Below, piece by piece: positions 1 to 8,150 of a stretch of 64,000 nucleotides of DNA. Made by a program: the position numbers and the translations under genes. Source of the DNA: Planctomycetota bacterium (GTDB lineage: Bacteria; Planctomycetota; GCA-2746535); contig NVWA01000006.1 of assembly GCA_002746535.1 (NCBI GenBank), positions 17,410 to 81,409 on the forward strand. Direction: 5' to 3'. How positions within the stretch are numbered: position 1 is the stretch's first letter; each line of letters starts with the position of its first letter. Below the pieces are notes generated by a model, which ran no database searches, had not been told where the DNA came from, and saw only the letters and a program-made list of their open reading frames with translations.

Positions 1-579
1 GAAGACCTATGTGAATCTATTGGAGTAAAGTGTTTTCGCGGTGAACTTGATGATGTGCTTGATCGTTTTTATGAAGCATCGAAAATGTCAAATGCGGACC
101 TTATTATGCGGTTAACGGGTGATTGTCCATTAATAGATCCTTTTCTTCTGGATGAGATCATATCATATTTTAAAAGAGGTGACTTTGATTATGTATGCAA
201 TAGTCTTGAGCCAACATACCCTGATGGGCTTGATGCAGAATTATTTACCTCGAGAGTATTAACTATCGCATGGAATGAAGCTCGATCAAACTCTGAACGG
301 GAGCATGTTACATCATTTATAAGGAAGAGCCAAGGTCGATTTAAGATGGGTTGCTTAAAAAATGATGAAGATTTTTCTGATTGCCGATGGACTGTTGATG
401 AGCCAGAAGATTATGAATTAATGAAGTTTATTTATAATAATCTATATAAAGAGGGTCAAGTTTTTACTTGGAAGGATGTTTTACTTTTAAGAGAAAAGTA
501 TCCAGAGCAATTCATGGTAAATGCCAAGATTGCAAAGAACGAAGGTTACAATAAATCTATACAAGAAGATGATTGTTAG
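1..579 (+). CDS. SpsF/NeuA-like cytidylyltransferase, 5' end missing
   Basis: This is an open frame entering from the left edge in frame 1, with 192 residues visible. The segment with LTGDCPLIDPFLLDE and the later CRWTVDEPEDYELMKFI is typical of the SpsF (spore-coat polysaccharide) cytidylyltransferase family, related to CMP-sialic acid synthetases. Such enzymes activate a sugar acid as a CMP-sugar for surface glycans. The N-terminal nucleotide-binding loop lies outside the window, so activity cannot be judged from residues. It ends 27 bases before the convergent methyltransferase gene. Its place at the edge of a glycan locus fits the call. The exact sugar is unknown. Confidence 0.8.
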   Translation, partial: EDLCESIGVKCFRGELDDVLDRFYEASKMSNADLIMRLTGDCPLIDPFLLDEIISYFKRGDFDYVCNSLEPTYPDGLDAELFTSRVLTIAWNEARSNSEREHVTSFIRKSQGRFKMGCLKNDEDFSDCRWTVDEPEDYELMKFIYNNLYKEGQVFTWKDVLLLREKYPEQFMVNAKIAKNEGYNKSIQEDDC

Positions 580-606
580 CTTGAGTTTAAGCTCGCACCT
601 TAATCT

Positions 607-1506
607 CTAATTTGAGCTAGATGGTCTAAGAAGTACTGATATACAACGACCTAGCCCTAATTTGAAACATGAGCGATAGAAATCTAAATAAGGGTCAAGC
701 CCTCTTCTTGATAAAAACAAATCTAGTTGGACTCTGGCAAGATGAGCCATAGGCCCCATGGTCGAGTCTGTAATGTAATTCTCTTTGTTGCCCCACAAGT
801 AAAGTTCAATTGGAAAATCCGTAATGGCATCGACTATCTCCATATTAATTGATTTAGCAAAGTCATGGATATTCTTATCATTGAAATAATTTAAATGTTG
901 AGGTGGGCAAAACCAATAATCTCTGTCAATTTTATTTTCTTTTTGAGCTAGTTCCTGAAACTCGCTAAAATCGTTTGGAATTGCAACAAAAATGAGGCCT
1001 GTGCTTTTGATGATTTTTGATAGTTGTGTCATCAGGTGCTTCGGGTCAAGAACATGTTCTAGAACATTCTGTAACATAACAACATCGTATTTCTTATTTT
1101 GATTGATTACGTCGTTTAAATAATCACCTGGATGCGCTTCTGTGAAATTTTTAATGACATCGTTATTGAATTTTTCTACAGGCTCTTTTTGATAGTCAAC
1201 GGCGTGTGCATCCCAACTATTGTCAATACAGCTTTTAAGCAAAAAGCCTTCTCCGCATCCAATTTCAACGGAAGTGATTTTGTTTTGAGTTGAAGGGATA
1301 TTTTGCTCAATGAATCGTGTGATTTTCCTGGATACAAGTTCTTTTTGTAATAATTCTTCTTCGGTGTACGTGATTTGATATGTAGTTGTAACCCCTTCTT
1401 TAAAGTAGGCTTCTTTGTAAAACTTATCTAGCTCTTCAGTACTCGGGCGAGGCATGGCTTCATAGTAACCTTGTGACGTTTTTTCGGGTTTAAAGTCCTT
1501 ATTCAT
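607..1506 (-). CDS. class I SAM-dependent methyltransferase (glycan locus)
   Basis: The protein has 299 residues. Motif I is clear (VEIGCGEGFLLKSC, about residue 75), followed by YDVVMLQNVLEHVLDPKHL and FVAIPNDF, as in Methyltransf_23-type enzymes found in O-antigen and capsule clusters. The N-terminus (PRPSTEELDKFYKEAYFKEG) resembles the zinc-free lead segment of sugar-modifying methyltransferases. The gene overlaps the upstream dioxygenase gene by 8 bases, so the two are very likely co-transcribed and translationally coupled. The substrate is probably a nucleotide sugar or a glycan residue, but the sequence alone does not show this. Confidence 0.8.
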   Translation of the reverse strand: MNKDFKPEKTSQGYYEAMPRPSTEELDKFYKEAYFKEGVTTTYQITYTEEELLQKELVSRKITRFIEQNIPSTQNKITSVEIGCGEGFLLKSCIDNSWDAHAVDYQKEPVEKFNNDVIKNFTEAHPGDYLNDVINQNKKYDVVMLQNVLEHVLDPKHLMTQLSKIIKSTGLIFVAIPNDFSEFQELAQKENKIDRDYWFCPPQHLNYFNDKNIHDFAKSINMEIVDAITDFPIELYLWGNKENYITDSTMGPMAHLARVQLDLFLSRRGLDPYLDFYRSCFKLGLGRCISVLLRPSSSN

Positions 1507-2350
1507 GTATTCTCCGTTCGCGATATTCTTTCATACTTCCCAGTAAACCTTCGTAACCTTCTTTGGTAGAAACTTTTTCGGTTTCATCAAGTGGTGGTAA
1601 TGAAAGTAGGCCTAAAAGTGCTTTTTCGTTATCATTTAATTTTGAAAAGATATCTTCAGATATTCCTCTAATTGGGTCATAATTTTGTTTTAACCACCAT
1701 GGTTTGAAAGTTGCGACGAGTGACCATCGATCTGCTTTAGATTTGTTTTCTAAAGCACCATGCCACAAGCGACTGTCAATGATAATAGCATCGCCAGGAT
1801 CGCAATCTATAATTAATTGTGAGTTAAGTGTTCTTTTTCTGTATGCATAGTTGTTAGTTAAATGGGAACCAGGAACAACTATCGTGGCGCCATTTTTTTT
1901 TGATTGCCCATTTAAAGAAATAAATATTTGCATTGATAATAAATGATCGCCCAAGAATGGAATATGACTATCCATATGTAGGTCTAAAGGGGCAATGCTA
2001 GAGCGAGCATTATAATATGCTAAAGTATAATTTGGTAAATTGTCCGGAATTTTCCTGTAATAAGGGTCATTTAAAAATGGGTTTAATATTTCTAATATAT
2101 TTGATCGACTTAATATTTGGATAAAGAACGGATCGATGAATTGTAGGTGGTATATGTATTTATCTAAGGCCTGATTTGGCGATACATTTTTTAAGTCTTT
2201 ATATCCTTTATAATTTTGGTGTATTAACTCTAGTAGTCTCGAAATTAGATCGGTATTTAGAAATTTTTTAATTTTGGTGAAGCCGGTATATTTGATCTCT
2301 TGAATGTGATCACTAATTTCATTTGGGTTTACTTTAGGTTTGTCATTCAT
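1499..2350 (-). CDS. phytanoyl-CoA dioxygenase (PhyH) family oxygenase
   Basis: The protein has 283 residues. It carries the Fe(II)/2-oxoglutarate jelly-roll signature: the H-x-D pair in LDLHMDSHIPF, a distal His in SRLWHGALENKS, and a following Arg in DRWSLVATF for 2-oxoglutarate. GATIVVPGSH is the family's usual strand before the loop. PhyH-type oxygenases hydroxylate small molecules or lipids and also occur in polysaccharide clusters. It forms a two-gene leftward unit with the methyltransferase. The substrate is unknown; a sugar or lipid modification in the glycan locus is inferred from position. Confidence 0.8.
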   Translation of the reverse strand: MNDKPKVNPNEISDHIQEIKYTGFTKIKKFLNTDLISRLLELIHQNYKGYKDLKNVSPNQALDKYIYHLQFIDPFFIQILSRSNILEILNPFLNDPYYRKIPDNLPNYTLAYYNARSSIAPLDLHMDSHIPFLGDHLLSMQIFISLNGQSKKNGATIVVPGSHLTNNYAYRKRTLNSQLIIDCDPGDAIIIDSRLWHGALENKSKADRWSLVATFKPWWLKQNYDPIRGISEDIFSKLNDNEKALLGLLSLPPLDETEKVSTKEGYEGLLGSMKEYRERRIHE

Positions 2351-2740
2351 AATTTTTTAAGTGATCAAGTTGTGAATAATTTTATTTTACACATCTCGTT
2401 TTATACTTTGTATTCTATTTTGAAATATTTAACTTACAAGATATACTTGTTGAATTGTCAGTGCTTAGGGCGGTTGTGCTAAATACTTTAATTTATATTT
2501 GAATGATGATTCTTTTTTGATTTTTATAAATATTAATATTGATCACTTTGGTGTGATGATGGACCTTTATCTGAAATAAATTGCCTATATTGAGATTTTT
2601 AAATAACCGAGTTTGTTCTATATAGTTGGTGTTTGTTATTGAAAATGATCCCTCGATTTTTTTTAAATTTAATTGCGATTCTTGGTAGACCTGTTTTATA
2701 CATAGGTCTAGTTGTTTCTGGAGAATGTAGTGGAAATCCT
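2351..2740. other. AT-rich divergent intergenic region
   Basis: This region lies between the leftward PhyH gene and the rightward surface-carbohydrate gene. No open frame with coding character, RNA gene or strong inverted repeat is visible. It should contain the promoter of the leftward pair, which I cannot place with confidence. Confidence 0.5.
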
Positions 2741-2769
2741 TTGGTAAGTCTGTTTAAGGTTATTATAAT
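2741..2769 (+). promoter_or_regulatory. putative -35/-10 promoter of the surface-carbohydrate gene
   Basis: TTGGTA at 2741-2746 is separated by exactly 17 bases from a perfect TATAAT at 2764-2769. Transcription would start near 2776 and leave a leader of only about 11 bases before the GTG at 2787. Confidence 0.5.
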
Positions 2770-2786
2770 TAGTCGTTTCTCCTGAA

Positions 2787-4175
2787 GTGGATAGATATTA
2801 TAATTTGAAAAATTTACTTTTAGTACCTATCGAAGTCTTGGTAAGGGATTTAGAGCCTAGACTCTATCTCGCAGCTAATTATTTAGAAAACATAGATAAT
2901 GGTATTTGTGTGTTAGGTCCTAGCCATTTTATCAATAACCTTGCAGGGAAAACAAAAATTCCTTTTTTGTATTTAGCAAAGGCATATCATCTTCAAAAGA
3001 GTTTTTATACAAATTTAAAAAGGCTTAATAGCAAATATGTGATAGTAGATGCAGAGGGGGGTGTGTATTCTAAATGGTCTGAAGCAAATAATCCTAGGGG
3101 AGGTTGCGATAGTAAATATTTTAACGAGATTTCACGTATTTACTTTTGGGGCGAATCTTCATTTGTTGATTATAAAAAACGTTATGATAAATTCGATCCT
3201 GAGAAGCAATCTTTGTTAACAGGATATCCTTTATTTGACTTAAGGAAAAATAAATTTGATGATTATTACCGCAGTAGATCTGATAAAGTTGAAAAACCAG
3301 ATAACTACTTATTAGTAAATACATCTTGGGGGTTAATAAATAATATATTGCCAATGGAAGATGAAATTAAGTTTGAAAATGGAAGTGATCATGCTGAGAA
3401 TGTAATTAAAACTTTGCACAAATTTGAAGCAGATCGTTTTTTAATATTTTTAGAGGGAGTTAAAAGAATATCTAATGAGCACCCAAATTTAAAAATAGTA
3501 ATTAGGCCACATCCAGTTGAAAAGTCTGAGACTTATATCGAATACTTTAAGTCATTAAAAAACGTGATTGTTTCAAAAGAGGGTGTTGCAAACGAATGGA
3601 TGGTAGATGCTAAAATTTTAATACATACAGGTTGTACGACGGCAATTGAAAATTTTATTGGTGGTCGAGATTCTATATGTTTTGTCCCAAATTGTGATGA
3701 CCAATTCGTGCCCTATGTACCTTTGGGGGTAAGTGATGTTGCGAATAATGCTGATGAATTAAGTTTATTAATTAAAGATATTTTGGGTGGACGTTCGGTT
3801 TCGGCTGACAAAAAAAAATCAAGGATGCAGTTAGTTAAAACAATTATCGATAATCAAGATTATGATTCTGGCCAAAAAATTGGAAAAGACTTAGTTAAAT
3901 TATCTTTAGAATTAAACCAAAAAGATACCTTTGGTTTAGATGATATTGTATACTGGTGTCAAAGTAAAGATTTTATCAAATCTCTGTATCGAAAAATCAG
4001 AAGTCACTTTTATGGAAATCGTGATCTTCAAAGAAGAAGTGCTGAAAAATTTATAAAATTAGATTTTGATCAAGTGTCAGAGTTTCTTTGTTATTTAGAA
4101 AATCAAGGTATTACAACTAAAAAAATATCGATTAAACCTTTGTCATCTTCCGCCTTTGCTTTATATATAAAATGA
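2787..4175 (+). CDS. surface carbohydrate biosynthesis protein (GT-B-like)
   Basis: The protein has 462 residues and a GTG start. The N-terminus (LLLVPIEVLVRDLEPRLYLA) and the later FLEGVKRISNEHPNL, VIRPHPVE and HTGCTTAIENFIGG segments match the 'surface carbohydrate biosynthesis' family. Its C-terminal half resembles the CDP-glycerol/capsule transferase fold. It probably builds or transfers part of a surface polymer in the cytoplasm. There is no signal peptide. A broken paralogue with the same N- and C-terminal ends lies at about 16193-16545. The start is not backed by a strong Shine-Dalgarno, and TTG at 2805 is an alternative. Donor and acceptor are not identifiable. Confidence 0.75.
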   Translation: MDRYYNLKNLLLVPIEVLVRDLEPRLYLAANYLENIDNGICVLGPSHFINNLAGKTKIPFLYLAKAYHLQKSFYTNLKRLNSKYVIVDAEGGVYSKWSEANNPRGGCDSKYFNEISRIYFWGESSFVDYKKRYDKFDPEKQSLLTGYPLFDLRKNKFDDYYRSRSDKVEKPDNYLLVNTSWGLINNILPMEDEIKFENGSDHAENVIKTLHKFEADRFLIFLEGVKRISNEHPNLKIVIRPHPVEKSETYIEYFKSLKNVIVSKEGVANEWMVDAKILIHTGCTTAIENFIGGRDSICFVPNCDDQFVPYVPLGVSDVANNADELSLLIKDILGGRSVSADKKKSRMQLVKTIIDNQDYDSGQKIGKDLVKLSLELNQKDTFGLDDIVYWCQSKDFIKSLYRKIRSHFYGNRDLQRRSAEKFIKLDFDQVSEFLCYLENQGITTKKISIKPLSSSAFALYIK

Positions 4176-4364
4176 TAATACAGTTGAGCTTTTTTACTGG
4201 TTTTATTTTTTTAAGATCGACTAGCTAAAATGAAAGTAGAAATGAATTTGTTTAAATAAATTATAATATTTAAAAACAATATTAGCTTTCGGGATGATAC
4301 TTGTGTTATTTGTTAGAAGACGTGATATATATTTGCTTATAGGTTACTACATAAGGAAAAATGA

Positions 4365-5681
4365 ATGAATTTAGACAAATCGTTTAGTTTGCAAAAAAAA
4401 GCAAGCAAGATAATTCCAGGTTTATGTCAATTGTTATCGAAAAGGCCTGACATGTTTTCATGGGGTGTTTGGCCTGGATATTTTAAAAAAGCAAAAGGAT
4501 GTTACATAACCGATTTGGATGATAACGAATATTTAGATATGTCTATAAGTGGAATAGGTGCATGTGTTTTAGGTTATGCAAATGATGATGTTGATGATTT
4601 AGTTGTCGAAGCTATTAGAAATGGTTCTGCATCATCGCTTAATTGCAAAGAAGAAGTTGATCTTGCTGAGCTATTGTGTGATATTCATCCTTGGGCTGAT
4701 ATGGTTCGATTTTCAAGGACTGGTGGAGAATCAATGGCGATTGCTGTTAGAATTGCTCGCGCATACACAAAAAAAGATAAAATTGCTTTCTGTGGTTATC
4801 ATGGTTGGCATGATTGGTATCTTGCTGCGAATTTAGGTTCAGAAGATTCTTTAGATGGGCATTTGTTGCCAGGTTTAAATCCGTTGGGTGTTCCAAAAGG
4901 TTTACAGGGCACAGCGATACCTTTTAAATACAATGATTTCGATTCGTTGCAAAAAATTGTTTTAGAAAATAAAAATGAAATGGCAGCTATAGTGATGGAG
5001 CCTATTAGGAATGAAAAACCCGATGATAATTTTCTTCAAAAAGTTCAGCAGCTAGCAAAAGAAAATGATTTAGTATTTGTTATTGATGAAATTTCTTCTG
5101 GGTTTCGCGAAAATTCTGGTGGCATACAATTAAAGATGGATTTTACTCCTGATATTGCCGTATTTTCAAAAGCAATAGGTAATGGCTATCCAATCGGAGC
5201 AATTATTGGAAATTCAAAAGTGATGAGTGCTGCACAAGATACATTTATCAGCAGTACAAACTGGACAGAAAGAGTTGGGTATGTTGCTGCAATACAAACA
5301 ATTAAGATACATCAGAAACTAAATGTTGGAGAACATTTAATTAAAATGGGCATGGCAATTCAAAATATTTGGAAATTAAATGCTGAAAAATATGACCTCA
5401 ATATAAATATTGGAGGTATATATCCGTTAAGTCATTTTTCTTTTTCATCACAATATTCACAAGAATTAAAAGCATTATTTATACAGGAAATGTTGGAAGA
5501 GGGTATTTTAGCAGGAAGTATTTTTTATCCTAGCTTGGCTCATGACGAGAGCCATATTGAAAAATATAATGTTGCTACTGATAAAGCGTTTAAAACATGT
5601 AAAGACGTCTTAATGAAAAATAATTTTGAAAAGGTCTTGGTGGGTAAAAAATCTGCAAGTGGTTTTACTAGACTGAATTAA
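4365..5681 (+). CDS. class III aminotransferase (glutamate-1-semialdehyde aminomutase-like)
   Basis: The 438-residue protein follows an AAGGA Shine-Dalgarno. It is a fold-type I PLP enzyme: the cofactor-binding region has FSRTGGESMAIAVRIARAYT, then VIDEISSGFR (Asp to the pyridine nitrogen) and the Schiff-base lysine in FSKAIGNGYPIGA. This arrangement is that of the HemL/class III family. Position in a surface-glycan locus, next to a GNAT acetyltransferase, suggests transamination of a sugar or small precursor that is then acylated, rather than tetrapyrrole synthesis. That role is inferred. An out-of-frame ATG at 4361 is not the start. Confidence 0.82.
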   Translation: MNLDKSFSLQKKASKIIPGLCQLLSKRPDMFSWGVWPGYFKKAKGCYITDLDDNEYLDMSISGIGACVLGYANDDVDDLVVEAIRNGSASSLNCKEEVDLAELLCDIHPWADMVRFSRTGGESMAIAVRIARAYTKKDKIAFCGYHGWHDWYLAANLGSEDSLDGHLLPGLNPLGVPKGLQGTAIPFKYNDFDSLQKIVLENKNEMAAIVMEPIRNEKPDDNFLQKVQQLAKENDLVFVIDEISSGFRENSGGIQLKMDFTPDIAVFSKAIGNGYPIGAIIGNSKVMSAAQDTFISSTNWTERVGYVAAIQTIKIHQKLNVGEHLIKMGMAIQNIWKLNAEKYDLNINIGGIYPLSHFSFSSQYSQELKALFIQEMLEEGILAGSIFYPSLAHDESHIEKYNVATDKAFKTCKDVLMKNNFEKVLVGKKSASGFTRLN

Positions 5682-5764
5682 ATTTTTATTTTCAAATTAT
5701 AAAAATGCAGAATGGTGATTGAAACGAAAAATAAATATTATTTAAATTTATTCTGGAGCTTCGT

Positions 5765-6340
5765 ATGGCAGATATTATTGAAATAAAAAAGCGTGGTGAT
5801 CGGCTCCCAATTATTAAAACTGAAAGATTGATATTGAGAGATATAGAATTAAAAGATATTTCTGAAGAATATGTTAGTTGGTTGAATAATGAAAGCATTA
5901 CGAAATATTTAGAAATAAGGTTTGTTCCTCAAACAAAAGCAGTGGTTGAAAAATATATTCTTTCGAAACTTAGTGATACGGTGAATTCTAAACATTTTGG
6001 CGTATATGATAATGATGGTAAACGTTTGATTGGAACAGTTACCTTATCAATAATAAATTACAAACATTCTTTTGCAGAAGTCTCTTTTGTGATTGGCCAT
6101 AAGGATGCTCAAGGAAAGGGTTTTGCTACTGAAGCTCTATCAGCAATTGTGCATTATTCTTTTTATGATCTAAAAATATCAAAACTAATAGCGGGCTATT
6201 ACGAAGGGCATATTGGATCTTCAAATGTATTAAAGAAAAATGGTTTTGTTGTAGAGGGGATATTTAAGAAAAAACTTATTAATCATGACGGAATTCGAGT
6301 TGATCAAATAGTTGTGGGGTTATTATCAAAAGATGTCTAG
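5765..6340 (+). CDS. GNAT (RimJ/RimL-type) N-acetyltransferase
   Basis: The protein has 191 residues, and its start is fixed by GGAG six bases upstream. TERLILRDIELKD opens a RimJ/RimL-like GNAT domain. The acetyl-CoA pyrophosphate loop is seen in HKDAQGKGFATEAL, and SSNVLKKNGFVVEGIFKKK is the family's C-terminal strand-helix. Members found in glycan loci acetylate amino sugars, so it may act after the neighbouring aminotransferase. It overlaps the next gene by 8 bases, indicating one transcript. Confidence 0.85.
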   Translation: MADIIEIKKRGDRLPIIKTERLILRDIELKDISEEYVSWLNNESITKYLEIRFVPQTKAVVEKYILSKLSDTVNSKHFGVYDNDGKRLIGTVTLSIINYKHSFAEVSFVIGHKDAQGKGFATEALSAIVHYSFYDLKISKLIAGYYEGHIGSSNVLKKNGFVVEGIFKKKLINHDGIRVDQIVVGLLSKDV

Positions 6341-7913
6341 TGATAATAAACTATTATTTAATCAATTAAAAAGTTTACTTTTTTTACCACCCCAAGCCAA
6401 ACACTTTATTAAATGGGCTAAAAGCACATTCAAGTTCTCAGGAAATAAAATTCAGGGCGAGCTTTTATTAGATGTAAAACCAAACTTTCGCTATATTCTC
6501 CAATCTGTATTGTTCAGTGATTATTTTTATAGAGTTGCAAGCCTAAAACCGAAACTAATTGTACCTTGTGGTGAAGGTTTTGCTTCTAAGGTTAGGAGTA
6601 TTTTTTTTAATGTTACTCCTTTAGGTCGATTACATAGAAGCTTTGGTGCTACCAGTGGTTTGCGATACTTTAATATAAGCTTCTCAAGCAAATTTAAAAA
6701 AGAATCTATGAAAATATTTAGTGAACTCGAAAATAAACGTGATCTGTTAAATTTACATTTTGAAGATATTCCTATAGGTGATTTGATTTATGATTCTTAT
6801 CTTAGGGTTTATTCTGTTACGACAGTAGACTTAAAAGATATGAGATTAAAGAATCTTATTTGTAGTGCCTTAGAAATAGTTCAAAGATGTAAAAATTACC
6901 TAAATACACATGATGTTAAATTAGTACTGCTCAGTCATGCTGTTTATATTGAATATGGTTTAATTGCCAGATGTGCTGCATTTAGGGGGATAGATGTTTA
7001 TGTAGTTGGGCATATTTGGGGAACACCAATCAGAGGAAAAATTACAAAAGACCATTTCTTACAAACAGTTGATCATTATCAATACCCTACTATTTTTAAT
7101 TCCTTAGCTAATAAAGAAAATCGACTTGAGTCAGCTAAAATAATGTTGAAGAATCGTTTTACTGGGGTGATAGATTCTAGCATCGCTTACATGAAAAATT
7201 CTGCTTATGGAGAGAATAATAAATCTGATAAAAATATTTTTCTAAAGAGTGATAAAAAGCGAATTTTAATAATGCTACATTGCTTTTTTGACAGTCCACA
7301 TATTTACAAAAGTATGGTCTTTGAAGATTTTTATGAGTGGATCTATTTCACACTTTCAAAGATTGATTACCAAAGTTATGATGTATATGTAAAACCTCAT
7401 CCGAATGGATTAGTTGGGAATGAGCCTATCATTAGGGACTTGGAGCAAAATTTTAAATTGGCCAAATTCATTGATAAACAAGTTTCGAATAGCCAAATTT
7501 TAAAAGAATCTTTGGACTGCGTAATTACTGTTTGTGGTACAGTTGGGCATGAGTTTGCTTATCATGATATACCGGTGATTACTGCAGGCGATAACCCCCA
7601 TTCTGCTTATAACTTTTGTAAAGAAGCAAAAACTAAAGAGGAATATTTGAACTTGGTAAATAGCGTTGGTGGTTCGTTACCTATTGAGATAAATAAAAGT
7701 GAAATAGAGGAATTTTTTTATATGCATTATTTATATGTTGAAGATGAGGCTATTAAAGGTGCAAGTGACCTATTTAAATGTTCTGCTTCCATGGATAAAT
7801 CTCGGCAATATGATCCAGAAATTTTAAGTGAATTTACTGCTGATTTTGATAAATCAATTTTCAAAGAATTTGATTCAAAAGCTCAAATCATTTTTGATAA
7901 TTTTTGTTCTTAA
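6333..7913 (+). CDS. putative capsule/surface polysaccharide transferase
   Basis: From the ATG at 6333 the protein has 526 residues. A longer reading from TTG at 6312 is possible but runs deeper into the GNAT gene. No signal peptide is visible. The C-terminal third contains a KPHPNG segment, a CVITVCGTVGHEFAYHDIPVITAGDNPHS stretch interrupted by no charged gap, and alternating strand/helix pattern, as in GT-B capsule-synthesis (CDP-glycerol transferase-like) proteins. The middle part has HIWGTPIRGK. It is probably a cytoplasmic glycan-assembling enzyme. The exact family is not certain. Confidence 0.6.
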   Translation: MSSDNKLLFNQLKSLLFLPPQAKHFIKWAKSTFKFSGNKIQGELLLDVKPNFRYILQSVLFSDYFYRVASLKPKLIVPCGEGFASKVRSIFFNVTPLGRLHRSFGATSGLRYFNISFSSKFKKESMKIFSELENKRDLLNLHFEDIPIGDLIYDSYLRVYSVTTVDLKDMRLKNLICSALEIVQRCKNYLNTHDVKLVLLSHAVYIEYGLIARCAAFRGIDVYVVGHIWGTPIRGKITKDHFLQTVDHYQYPTIFNSLANKENRLESAKIMLKNRFTGVIDSSIAYMKNSAYGENNKSDKNIFLKSDKKRILIMLHCFFDSPHIYKSMVFEDFYEWIYFTLSKIDYQSYDVYVKPHPNGLVGNEPIIRDLEQNFKLAKFIDKQVSNSQILKESLDCVITVCGTVGHEFAYHDIPVITAGDNPHSAYNFCKEAKTKEEYLNLVNSVGGSLPIEINKSEIEEFFYMHYLYVEDEAIKGASDLFKCSASMDKSRQYDPEILSEFTADFDKSIFKEFDSKAQIIFDNFCS

Positions 7914-8150
7914 AGAAAATGTTGTTATTGATCTAGGCTCCAACAATTTCACCCAAATAAAATTTTTATTGAGATCCTACTATGTATAAATAAGTCAAAT
8001 ATATGCAGATAAGATATTTTCACTCAGAAAACATTCTATCTTATGATAATTAATTGCATTTATTATTTGGTAAAAATTGATGATTTGTTTACTATACTAG
8101 TCCTCTTTGCTCTATTACATAATTTATTCAAAATTAAGGGAAATTTTAAA

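Noticed and set aside
2300..2482. 60-codon ORF overlapping the PhyH start
   Set aside because: It overlaps the 5' end of a real gene on the other strand and has no domain or start signal.
8043..8150. 36-codon N-terminal extension of the lipoprotein frame
   Set aside because: The ATG at 8151 has a Shine-Dalgarno and starts a complete lipoprotein signal; an extension would bury that signal.
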